NCBI RefSeq assembly: GCF_000213555.1
Contig: NZ_GL891987.1
Location: forward strand, 216,970-275,405
DNA: 58,436 nt
Direction of reading: 5' to 3'
Source: Dysgonomonas gadei ATCC BAA-286
Lineage (GTDB): Bacteria > Bacteroidota > Bacteroidia > Bacteroidales > Dysgonomonadaceae
Under the pieces are notes generated by a model. The model had not been told where the DNA came from. It worked only from the letters and a program-made list of their open reading frames with translations, and did no database searches. The position numbers and the translations under genes were made by a program. Positions 9,514-17,900 of this stretch are shown piece by piece (positions within the stretch are counted from its first letter, which is position 1; every line of letters starts with the position of its first letter).

Positions 9514-9894
9514 TTATTTACCAATTAGTTTTTTGTAATCTGCTGCCGAAAGCAAGCTGTCCAACTGGGCGGCATCGCTTACAGCAATTTTAATAATCCA
9601 GCCTTTTCCGTATGGATCTTCGTTAATCAATTCAGGCTTGTCTTCCAGATCGGCATTTACTTCAAGCACTTCTCCGGATACAGGCATCAACAAGTCGGAA
9701 ACTGTCTTTACAGCTTCTACGCTGCCGAATACTCCGTCTTTGTCGATTGTTTCCCCTTCGGTAGTAACATCTACATAAACGATTTCACCCAGTTCGCTTT
9801 GAGCAAATTCTGTAATACCAACTACTGCTTTATCGCCTTCAACTTTGATCCACTCGTGATCTTTTGAATACTTCAGATTTTCAGGAAAATTCAT
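9514..9894 (-). CDS. gcvH: Glycine cleavage system H protein
   Basis: A 126-residue lipoyl carrier that shuttles the aminomethyl intermediate between the P, T and L proteins of the glycine cleavage system. The lipoylated lysine is K63 in GSVEAVKTVSDL, the canonical context. The N terminus (YSKDHEWIKVEG) and the G-I-T-x-F-A-Q segment are typical. Length is standard. No gcvP or gcvT is in the window. It sits between the PAP2-like gene (24 bp upstream) and purE (4 bp downstream). Confidence 0.97.
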   Translation of the reverse strand: MNFPENLKYSKDHEWIKVEGDKAVVGITEFAQSELGEIVYVDVTTEGETIDKDGVFGSVEAVKTVSDLLMPVSGEVLEVNADLEDKPELINEDPYGKGWIIKIAVSDAAQLDSLLSAADYKKLIGK

Positions 9895-9918
9895 AATCTA
9901 TTTATTTTATATTATTAA

Positions 9919-10671
9919 TTATAAGTTATTTATAAACATGATAACACCCCAGTATGCCCCGATCAGTACACACAGGTATGAAACAATAAGGCCGACTAAA
10001 AAGCCCGTATATACCTGTCCCGGAGTATGCCGTTGAAGCATCAATCGGGATACGCCCAAACACCCTGCTAAGATAAACAAAATGATGAACAAAATGAATG
10101 GATTCAGTCCTTTAACGTTGTAACAAACCGACAAAGTGCAACCAATCAGTCCTCCAATCCCCATCATATGTGCGCTGATCTTCCAGAATTTGGTTGTGAT
10201 GGCGGCTATTACGATCAGAACAATCGGAGCAACCAGTATCCCGATAAACCATGCATATAATCCGGCCGATACGAAGTAATAGATAAGTAAGCAGTAAGAA
10301 CAGAACGCTGCGACAAAGGGGATAAACCTGTCATTTCTGTTTCTCAGGTCATAATCTTTTATCAGCCCTGCTTTTCTCAAAAAGAATATACTGCTCGCCG
10401 GAATCACGCATGTAAGGAAAAACACGGGAGTGATAAACCGCGTGAACTGTCCGGCAAAGATCAACCTGAAATCCGTATACAAAAACAAAAGCGAGACACC
10501 ATATATTCCCATGAAAAAAGGGTGCAAGATAATAGATATTATCCGTGCAGGAAGCGGCTCTTTTTCTTTTGGTGGTTCATATGAGAACGGCGATTTACCG
10601 GAGCCGTACTCATCCCTGGTATCAGCGGGATTGTTTCTTATCTCCGGCACATTGTCTATTTCTTCTATCAT
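9919..10671 (-). CDS. PAP2-like integral membrane protein
   Basis: A 250-residue protein with a hydrophilic Pro/Glu-rich N terminus (1-40) and about six transmembrane helices. Near the C terminus, SAHMMGIGG and SRLMLQRHTPGQV match the second and third motifs of PAP2 lipid phosphatases (GH and SRxxxxxHxxxD), although the final Asp is replaced by Gln and the first KxxxxxxRP motif is not clear. A phosphatase fold with altered chemistry is therefore likely; undecaprenyl or lipid phosphate would be the natural substrates. Its start codon overlaps the rpoN stop by 4 bp, indicating translational coupling. Confidence 0.75.
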   Translation of the reverse strand: MIEEIDNVPEIRNNPADTRDEYGSGKSPFSYEPPKEKEPLPARIISIILHPFFMGIYGVSLLFLYTDFRLIFAGQFTRFITPVFFLTCVIPASSIFFLRKAGLIKDYDLRNRNDRFIPFVAAFCSYCLLIYYFVSAGLYAWFIGILVAPIVLIVIAAITTKFWKISAHMMGIGGLIGCTLSVCYNVKGLNPFILFIILFILAGCLGVSRLMLQRHTPGQVYTGFLVGLIVSYLCVLIGAYWGVIMFINNL

Positions 10672-12128
10672 ATTTCCTTTCTTAATCGGGCAACAGGCAA
10701 GTTCATCTGTTCCCGGTATTTAGCTACAGTACGGCGGGCAATTATATACCCCTTCTCTTTCAGTATCTCTGAAAGCCTGTCGTCTGTAAGCGGTTTCTTC
10801 TTGTCTTCGTGTTCGATACATTCTTTTAATATGGCTTTCACTTCGCGGGAAGAGATTTCCTCGCCCGTGTCAGTCTGCATCGACTCTGAGAAGAAGTATT
10901 TAAGCGGGTAAATCCCGAAATTAGTCTGCACATATTTACTGTTGCTCACCCGTGATATGGTGGATATATCGTATCCTGTACGTTGAGCCACATCTTTCAG
11001 TATCATTGGTTTCAGCTGGGCTTCGTCTCCTGTAAGAAAGAAGTCGTATTGCATATCCATTATAGCCTGCATGGTACGCTGAAGCGTATCCTGCCTTTGC
11101 TTGATGGCATCGATAAACCAACGTGCGGAATCCAGCTTCTGCTTCACGAAGAGAACAGCATTCTTACTATCGGCCGACATGCTATCCCTATTGTCGGCGT
11201 ATCCTCTGAGCAGGTCGGAATATTCGCGGCTTACCTTCAGGTCGGGAATGTTACGGTTATTCATGCTTAACAGGAGTTCACCGTTATATGTTTCTATAAT
11301 AAAATCGGGAACAATGGTACTCAATGTGATGGACATGGAATCTCCCCAGTTATTTCCCGGTTTAGGATTCAGTGTGGTGATTTCTTGTATTGCACCTTTT
11401 AGCCCGGTCTCATCGATATCCAGTTGTCTTATGATTTTGTCATAATGCCTTTTAGAGAATTCCTCGAAGTAATTGGTGATTATCTTTATGGCTAATTCCG
11501 TATTGTCTGATTTTTCTTTTCGCGTCAATTGCAAAAGGAGGCATTCCTGTAGATTCCGAGCGCCTATACCTGCCGGCTCGAAATCCTGGATCGTCTTCAG
11601 TATTTCTTCAAGTTTAGAAACCGGAATATCCAGATTCTGCTGAAAAATAAGATCGTCCGAAATAGCAGAAAGAGACCTGTCCAGATAGCCGTTCTCGTCA
11701 ATGTTACCAATGATGTATTCGGCTACTTTTTCGTCATTCTCTTCCAATTCACATTCACCCAATTGCTCTATCAGATATTCGTGAAGGGAGGCTGCTACCG
11801 AGAAGGGTATTTCGTCCTGTTTGCCGGAGGCTTGTCTATTACCGTCCCGTAATTGATAGTCAGGTATCTCTTCTTCATTCATATAGTCGCCTAAAGTCAA
11901 GTCTTCCTGTGATATATTTCCATCTTCTTCCGAATTGTAATCATCATCGAAATCCGATGTATCATCAACTGGTTCAAGACCTTCTTCTAATGCCGGATTG
12001 TCTTCCAGTTCCTGCTTTATACGTTCTTCTAACTCAATAACAGGTAACTCGGTTAATTTAATAACCTGCATCTGAAGAGGTGAAAGCTTCTGCTGCTGTT
12101 TGAGTTGTAAGGACTGTTTTAGAGCCAT
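10668..12128 (-). CDS. rpoN: RNA polymerase sigma-54 factor
   Basis: A 486-residue sigma-54. Region I is the Gln/Leu-rich N terminus (LKQSLQLKQQQKLSPLQMQVIKL is split by the family's Q-L pattern), where enhancer-binding ATPases act. An acidic region II follows (about 45-100), then the core-binding domain, and the HTH and RpoN box at the C terminus (ARRTVAKYRE, residues 464-473) that reads the -24 element. No enhancer-binding protein is adjacent. It leads a minus-strand operon with the PAP2-like gene, gcvH and purE, and has a TATCTTTG box about 25 bp upstream. Confidence 0.97.
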   Translation of the reverse strand: MALKQSLQLKQQQKLSPLQMQVIKLTELPVIELEERIKQELEDNPALEEGLEPVDDTSDFDDDYNSEEDGNISQEDLTLGDYMNEEEIPDYQLRDGNRQASGKQDEIPFSVAASLHEYLIEQLGECELEENDEKVAEYIIGNIDENGYLDRSLSAISDDLIFQQNLDIPVSKLEEILKTIQDFEPAGIGARNLQECLLLQLTRKEKSDNTELAIKIITNYFEEFSKRHYDKIIRQLDIDETGLKGAIQEITTLNPKPGNNWGDSMSITLSTIVPDFIIETYNGELLLSMNNRNIPDLKVSREYSDLLRGYADNRDSMSADSKNAVLFVKQKLDSARWFIDAIKQRQDTLQRTMQAIMDMQYDFFLTGDEAQLKPMILKDVAQRTGYDISTISRVSNSKYVQTNFGIYPLKYFFSESMQTDTGEEISSREVKAILKECIEHEDKKKPLTDDRLSEILKEKGYIIARRTVAKYREQMNLPVARLRKEI

Positions 12129-12155
12129 AAAGTACCTGATAAAATTCTATTAAGA

Positions 12156-12163
12156 CAAAGATA
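12156..12163 (-). promoter_or_regulatory. -7 box (TATCTTTG) upstream of rpoN
   Basis: On the minus strand this reads TATCTTTG, a perfect TAnnTTTG -7 element of Bacteroidetes primary-sigma promoters. It lies 27 bp before the rpoN start, giving a leader of about 20-25 bases. No good TTG -33 element is at the usual distance. Confidence 0.5.
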
Positions 12164-12441
12164 ATAATAAAAACAATATTTTAACGTAAAGGTTCAGCTA
12201 TTGAATAACATAAGAATTGTAAAGTTTTTCCTTCAGTCTCCCGTCGGTCATGTCCACTGAGCTCTATAAGTTTTTGATTGTATAAAGGAATCCGGAGTGA
12301 CTCGGATATTTTGTTAAAATCTGACATATCTGACATATATTTAGCTTTTAGTTGATAGCTGTTAGCCAATAGCTTATGCACAAAACCTGACAAACCTGAC
12401 GACTTTTCACACAATTTTTATTGTCACTTTTTCTTCTAAAA

Positions 12442-12497
12442 ACTCCGTGCTACTCCTTTTACTCCGTGTTTAAAAATAAAAGGTAACAAAGGTAACA
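12442..12497. repeat. 56-bp direct repeat, copy 1
   Basis: Matches 12969-13024 at 52 of 56 positions without gaps. It begins ACTCCGTGCTACTCC and ends in a GGTAACA doublet. The four differences show the copies have begun to diverge. Confidence 0.85.
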
Positions 12498-12512
12498 GGT
12501 TCCGCTTTGCTC

Positions 12513-12538
12513 TGTAGGGGCGAAACATTTTTCGCCCG
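12513..12538. repeat. TGTAGGGGCG REP-like palindrome
   Basis: GTAGGGGCGAA and TTCGCCC form an imperfect hairpin around an AT-rich loop. It lies 16 bp after a GGTAACA doublet, the same composite arrangement as at 27849-27906. The form resembles REP/BIME palindromes mobilised by REP-associated transposases; none is in the window. Confidence 0.65.
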
Positions 12539-12968
12539 TTGGATTATTGTGAGGGTGTGTCAATAGTAATTTTTACTTTCATTTTGTCATGTTGAACGGA
12601 GTGAAACATCTCGTATCTGGAGGGTCGGGATTCTTCATTGCATTCAGAAACAACGTTCGGCAGAGCGAAGCGGAGCCAATGACAAAGAGGGTAATAATTT
12701 GATAGTGCAATTTGGCTTTTGACACACCCTCCTACGAATTCCCCAAAAGGTAACAAAAGTAACACCGAAAGCAATTAAGAATTAAGAATGAAAAATGAAA
12801 AATTAAGAACCACTGGTCAGTGGAGCTAATTCTTTCCCTCGTAACTCGTAACTGCCCAAAGGGCGAAGTAACTTGTAACTATAAAAAAGGTAACAAAGGT
12901 AACAGATATATCAGTTAACAGCCATCAACTCATAAGCAGGGGTAGCGAAGCATCCCGTAAATAAAAAG

Positions 12969-13024
12969 ACTCCGTGCTACTCCGTTTACTCTGTGGTTAA
13001 AAATAAAAGGTAACAAAGGTTACA
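12969..13024. repeat. 56-bp direct repeat, copy 2
   Basis: Second copy of the repeat at 12442-12497, 527 bp away in the same orientation. One of its four changes lies in the last GGTAACA unit (GGTTACA), which removes the TAnnTTTG box on the opposite strand. Confidence 0.85.
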
Positions 13025-13336
13025 CCTTTTTCAGTAAACAGTAAACAGTTAGCAGCACCTAAATCCGGCAATCCGGATTAAGATAATGAAAGAAACACGT
13101 TTGATTTTGATATATTTTGGAGCAAATGCAAAGCATTAAATATCAGCAAAATAAAAAAGTGTTTCTTAAGAGTAAACAATTTGTGTTTGTCTACTCGTAT
13201 CTCATATAACTTTCAACTTAGTACTTAAAACTTATTACTTATACCAATACTTCAAAGATCTATAAGCCAACAGCTAAAGGCTATCGGCTATAATTATATA
13301 GATAAAGTTTTTTGAAATGCTTGCGGATTTGGATTA

Positions 13337-14161
13337 TCAAAATTCTCTCAATCCCGAAACCTTATATCTGCTGAGGGTTTCCAGTTTTACATCCCTGTTT
13401 ACAACAACGCCATTGGTGGCCAATGCCTGTTCTACGGTTTTGAATGCAATCTCGGGATGATTATTATCCTGGCTGAGATGACAGAGCCAGATATTCCGGA
13501 GATTTTCATTATAGATACTTGCAATAAATTCGGCCGAAAGACGGTTGCTTAAATGGCCCATACCGTTTTTTATGCGCTCTTTGAGGTAATACGGATATCT
13601 GCCGGTCTGAAGCATATATTCATCGTAGTTGGCTTCAATTACAAGGTGATTGGCTCTGCAGGCATAATCCCTTATCTTGTCGGTGATGCGGCCTATATCT
13701 GTAACAACGACAAGTGCCTGCCCTTCAAACTCAATATGATAGCCTACATTTTCGATACTATCGTGAGGGACGTCAAAGGCGGTTATATTAAAATCGGTGA
13801 TCGTGAACGGTACTTCTTTTTCAATAACTCTTTTCGATTGATACAGATTGGCTTGTACCACTCTGTTACGTTGGATTCCTTCGTGTACGGTTTCGGTCGC
13901 GTAAACGGGAATATTGTACTTGTCGCCGAAGCATCCGACTGTCTTTATGTGATCGGCATGGTCGTGCGTGATAAGAATTGCTTTAATCTTTTCGAAAGCA
14001 ACCCCATATTCACGTAATGATTTCGTTACATTGCGGATACCTATTCCGGCATCTATAAGGATACCGTTTTCTTTGGTTCCCAGATAGTAACAGTTTCCGC
14101 TACTGCCGCTGCCCAAGCTGAAGAACTTATATTTGTATTGTGAAAATAAATCATATTGCAT
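13337..14161 (-). CDS. MBL-fold metallo-hydrolase, YycJ/WalJ-like
   Basis: A 274-residue cytosolic metallo-beta-lactamase-fold protein. The N-terminal SLGSGSSGNCYYLG stretch and the zinc ligands THDHADH (about residues 65-71), plus later His and Asp ligands (VPHDSIENVGYH, VVTDIGRI, CHLSQDNNHPE), define the YycJ/WalJ branch, which has been linked to exonuclease activity and cell-wall or mismatch-repair functions. I chose the ATG at 14161; a TTG 9 bp upstream also opens the frame. A TAACTTTG box (14168-14175) lies almost on top of the start, so the message could be nearly leaderless. Confidence 0.88.
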   Translation of the reverse strand: MQYDLFSQYKYKFFSLGSGSSGNCYYLGTKENGILIDAGIGIRNVTKSLREYGVAFEKIKAILITHDHADHIKTVGCFGDKYNIPVYATETVHEGIQRNRVVQANLYQSKRVIEKEVPFTITDFNITAFDVPHDSIENVGYHIEFEGQALVVVTDIGRITDKIRDYACRANHLVIEANYDEYMLQTGRYPYYLKERIKNGMGHLSNRLSAEFIASIYNENLRNIWLCHLSQDNNHPEIAFKTVEQALATNGVVVNRDVKLETLSRYKVSGLREF

Positions 14162-14251
14162 AGCGTGCAAAGTTAAGGAGTATCCGGATAAAAAAAGGTG
14201 TTCGTAACGTTAAAGTTATGAACACCTCCGGATATAATTTCGAACGGGTTC

Positions 14252-14584
14252 TTATCCTTTTTTCAGGAAGCATGTTTTTAAAACAATGCTCGATCCGTCT
14301 ATCTTGCAGTCTACTTCTGTCGGTTCTTCGGTCAGGCGGATACTTTTTACTTTTGTTCCGCGCTTGATAACCATCGACGAACCTTTTACTTTCAGGTCTT
14401 TAATAACTGTTACAGCGTCACCGTCAAATAATTCTGCACCATTGCTGTCTTTAGGGGTTGTGTCTTCTGTTTCTGTGTTTGCTTCGCCTGTCCATTCGTG
14501 AAAGCAATCGGGGCAAACATATGCCGTACCGTCAAAATAAGTATTTTCCATGCTGCACACCGGACAATTCGGAGTTCCTTCCAT
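14252..14584 (-). CDS. YjdM/PhnA-like zinc-ribbon protein
   Basis: A 110-residue protein with an N-terminal zinc ribbon (CPVC and CPDC, about residues 7-30) and a C-terminal SH3-like PhnA domain (DAVTVIKDLKVKGSS onward). The family was once called alkylphosphonate-uptake protein PhnA, but its function is unproven. I chose the ATG at 14584 because it gives the family's usual length; an in-frame TTG or GTG further upstream would add 22 unlikely residues. A well-spaced promoter (TTG, 20 bp, TATCTTTG) lies just upstream, next to the inserted inverted-repeat element. Confidence 0.88.
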   Translation of the reverse strand: MEGTPNCPVCSMENTYFDGTAYVCPDCFHEWTGEANTETEDTTPKDSNGAELFDGDAVTVIKDLKVKGSSMVIKRGTKVKSIRLTEEPTEVDCKIDGSSIVLKTCFLKKG

Positions 14585-14613
14585 TTCTTTGCTAATTTTT
14601 AGTGTTAAAAATG

Positions 14614-14644
14614 CAAAGATAACGCTTTTAGGCTGTGAAGCCAA
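14614..14644 (-). promoter_or_regulatory. Bacteroidetes-type promoter of the YjdM-like gene
   Basis: On the minus strand, TTG (14642-14644) and TATCTTTG (14614-14621) are separated by 20 bp, close to the -33/-7 consensus. The predicted start gives a leader of about 25 bases. The 18-bp direct repeat bounding the inserted element begins 4 bp upstream. Confidence 0.65.
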
Positions 14645-14647
14645 AAC

Positions 14648-14827
14648 CACTGATTTATGTGTGGGGCAAACGCATCAAATTGTTCAACTTCTATCGAAAG
14701 CCTGTAGGGGCGTATTGCATACGCCCGCATAACAAAATATCACAATTAGGCGTATGCAATACGCCCCTACATGAGACTGAAAACAACTTTAGGAATTTTG
14801 ATGCGTTTGCACTGATTTATGTGTGGG
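14648..14827. mobile_element. Inverted-repeat (MITE/BIME-like) element with 18-bp flanking direct repeats
   Basis: The core (14666-14809) has terminal inverted repeats containing CAAACGCATCAAA and, inside, two facing TGTAGGGGCGTATTGCATACGCC palindromic arms (near 14702-14726 and 14748-14772). It carries no gene. The same 18 bases (CACTGATTTATGTGTGGG) flank it on both sides, at 14648-14665 and 14810-14827. A second copy at 57960 lacks this flank, so the 18-mer is not part of the element and is best read as a target-site duplication. It fills most of the 327-bp gap before the TamB-like gene. Confidence 0.8.
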
Positions 14828-14911
14828 AAAAATGACTAAGTTCTATAATACAAAAGACAGAGTAAAAAGAATCGGAGAAACTCTATTTTCTTTACTCTGC
14901 CTTTCGCTATT

Positions 14912-17900
14912 TTATTTTTTCCGTTCGTCACTTATCACCGGCTGTTTATTTACAGTCGTTTGTGTCGAATCTGCCGGTAGGACAGGAGGGGTTTGTTGTT
15001 GTTCTGCCGGAGTTGTTGTATCTTGTTGAGGCTGATTTTGTGTCTGAGCCTGGTCTTGCCCCTGTTGGACTTCATTTCGTCTGAATCTCCTTGGCTTAAA
15101 TGACTGGAACAGACGCTTCAATGTGGCGGCTTCTTTGTTGTAAATAATACCTACACCCTGAGTTGTGGGCGCCTGGCGATAATATTTATCATTGGTATGG
15201 CTATATGCTCTCAACGTCCACATTGTGTTCAATTTATATTCCAGGTCGAAATTTCCGATAAAGTTATTATCTACGCTCGTTTGATCTGTGCGGTATCCTA
15301 AGTCTGTTTTCAATATCAGCCTGTCATCCCAGAATGTACGGGAAACGTTTACCTGCATGTTCATGTCGGACAATGTGCCGTCGTTCGATTCCACAGTAGC
15401 GCCTACCTGCCATTTATCTCCCAGCATATTACCTACCAGAGACGACATGGCACCGGATAGGGCACTGCCGGCGATGCTGGTCCATATACCGTCGCCGAAG
15501 TTCGCTCCGCTGCTTCCCGAACTTGGATAGAATGTACCCATAGCGATCAGGGATGCAAATTGTTTTATCTTTTGTTCATCGGTGCTGATATAGGTGTTTA
15601 CTTTTCTCTGCACATCATCGTTCGCATCAGGCAGGCTAATGTTATAGGTGAGATCCATATTATCCATATTTCCTACGATACCCAGTACACAGTCAACAGA
15701 CACCTTGGACGATGAATTATCTATCGCAAAACTAGGGTCTAATGTTTCCAGTGCCGCCCTCACTCTTCTGTAAGCCGTGATTTCAAATCGGGTTTTCATA
15801 GGGTCTCCGATAAAATGCAATTTACTGCCGTTCTGTATTCTAAAGTCCAGTTTCTTTATATTCTGCAGGTTCAGTTTCACAGTCCCGTCCGTCAATGAGT
15901 AGTCGCCAAAGGCCGACATATTCTCATTAAGCATATTATAATTGAACGTGATAGATCCGTTTCCTTTTGCCTGCAATTCATCACCCGTGGATGGATCTAT
16001 GATAATGCCGATTGCCAGATCGGGAGTTACATCGAGTTTTACCGTCAGTTGTATGGGTAATGGTTGATCCTGAGCTTTGGCAAGCATATCTTTAAGGGAA
16101 TTTTTCAGTTTTTCTTCCGGTACATTTATAAATACTACACTTTTATAATCGGTAGCTTCGGAGTGTTGAGGCAAGAGAATATTCAAATTCGAGTTTTTGT
16201 CATTCTTTATCTGCAGGTTTATATTGATGCCGTCGTTGGTGCCGTCTACCCTGACATTGCCTGAGGCATAAACCCGCCCGTAGAAAAGGCTATCGGTTCT
16301 GTGCTCGGTATTCAGCACCATGAGTTTGTTCATCCGCATATTGAGCGAATATTTCATGTTGTCGAAATTTTTGTGAGTCACAGTAGCGCTTACGTTGGCC
16401 GTATTACCCTGGCTGTCTTTCAGGGTGAGGTTGTCGAACCCTATACGGTCGGGGCTTACCCTGATGGTATCCGATATGGTATAGGTTACATTGGTGTAGT
16501 CTACGCCTATCTGTGTATCGTTGAACCCGAGGAATCCCCTCACAAGCGGCGCTTTTGTGTTTCCTTCTATCATCAGGTTGGAGCTAATGGTTCCGTCTAC
16601 CTTGTTGAGCATATCGGAGACGAATGGCTGTACCCAGCGCAGAGGCATCTTTTCCATTCTCAACTGGAGGTCGAGTGAGTCCTGATTCGTATATATTGTA
16701 CCATCTATCTCGGCGAAGGTTTCCCCTGCTTTAACCAATGCTGCCTGCATAGCCACTCCTCCGTATTCGTTACTCCAGTGACTGTCGAGGTCCATTGTAC
16801 CCAATGTGTCGCTGAAGAGGACGATGTCGGCGATCTGAAATCCTTCTGTGTACAGTTCGGGTTGGTCGAGTATATTGGTGAGCAGGACATCTCCGTGGAT
16901 ACATCCGCGAATGTTCTTCACATCGAATGCTTCCAGCAAATCTCCTATCTCGGCATGGGTGAAGTAAACCCTGAGGCTATCACTTTTTTCACTTGAGATC
17001 ACCCCGTCTATATTGAAATACGGTTTTTTATTCACTCCCAATCCTACATTATGTATCTCGGTACGTGTTCCTTCGTTCAGTATTTCGGCGGGTAGCAGAT
17101 TTAACGCCAGTTTGTCCACCATGATGTCTGACGGGGTTATCTTGAGGGAAGAAACAAGCTCTTTTTTCTCATTGCGGCTAAAACTGGCCAGAGCTTCTAT
17201 ATCTCCTTTTATATTTATATTGGTACTATCACTGGTTACGCTTACGAATGTATAGATTGTGTTTTTTTCTCCGTTGGTATTGAGGGCGATATTATACTTC
17301 CCTTTATCCATCATTACGCTGCTCGCTCCTGAAATGTTGAAGGCCGAGTCGAGGTTCATAACATCCAGAGTCGTATTTTTAATTTCAATTTCGCCATAAC
17401 GGAGACGTGGAATATTCCCTTTCACCGACAATTGTTTGTCTATGGTATTGATGCGCCCGCTTATCGAAGCCGGATCTATGATATCGACAGGTAAGACGAA
17501 TATTTCTCCCAGTTTCTCAGTATTGTTGGCTGTGATATTGAAAGTGAAATTGTTTTGCTCTTTCTTTGTCCGTTTTCTCATTTGGAATACATCGGGCAGA
17601 TATCCGTTCATCAGGTTTGTAAATTCGTCTCCGATAGTAGTGAATGAATATTGTCCTGCTATATTGGCTGTCAATAGGGAAGAGGTGAGCGTGATAAATT
17701 TACTGCCATCCTCTTTTTTTCCCGATTCCAACGTAAATTTCCCCGGTTGGAATGCGAAATTGTCATCATGGAAGTCGAGGCTGTCCAAATCTGCCTTTCC
17801 TACAATATTGTCAATGTCCAATCCTTTGAACTGCCCTTTCAGAGCCATAGTCAGACGTGGATTTACCCAGTCGGGGTTCTTATAGAAAGGGTCTATTTGT

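Larger units (their letters stand above)
12129..13336. repeat. Gene-free, repeat-rich stretch between rpoN and the MBL hydrolase gene
   Basis: No convincing gene is present in 1.2 kb. The stretch holds four GGTAACA doublets (12482, 12749, 12889, 13009), a TGTAGGGGCG palindrome (12513-12538), two 56-bp direct repeats (12442-12497 and 12969-13024), 9-bp-period TCTGACA doublets (about 12319-12337) and heptamer doublets (12841-12880, 13035-13056, 13206-13240). It also holds a GTCATGTTGAACGGAGTGAA element near 12587. Several of these recur at 27.7 kb and 57.8 kb, so this looks like a landing zone for small non-autonomous repeats. Confidence 0.8.

Noticed and set aside
9099..9593. 164-codon plus-strand frame over purE/gcvH
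   Set aside because: It is antisense to two conserved genes and has no domain.
12181..12414. 77-codon minus-strand frame upstream of rpoN
   Set aside because: Much of it translates the TCTGACATA and TAGCTGTTAGC repeats, it has no recognisable domain, and it overlaps sequence shared with other gene-free stretches.
12544..12774. 76-codon minus-strand frame
   Set aside because: It reads through dispersed repeats and has no codon or domain support.
12482..13024. CRISPR array from the recurring GGTAACA units
   Set aside because: Units are 16 bp, irregularly spaced, embedded in other repeats, and lack uniform spacers or cas genes.
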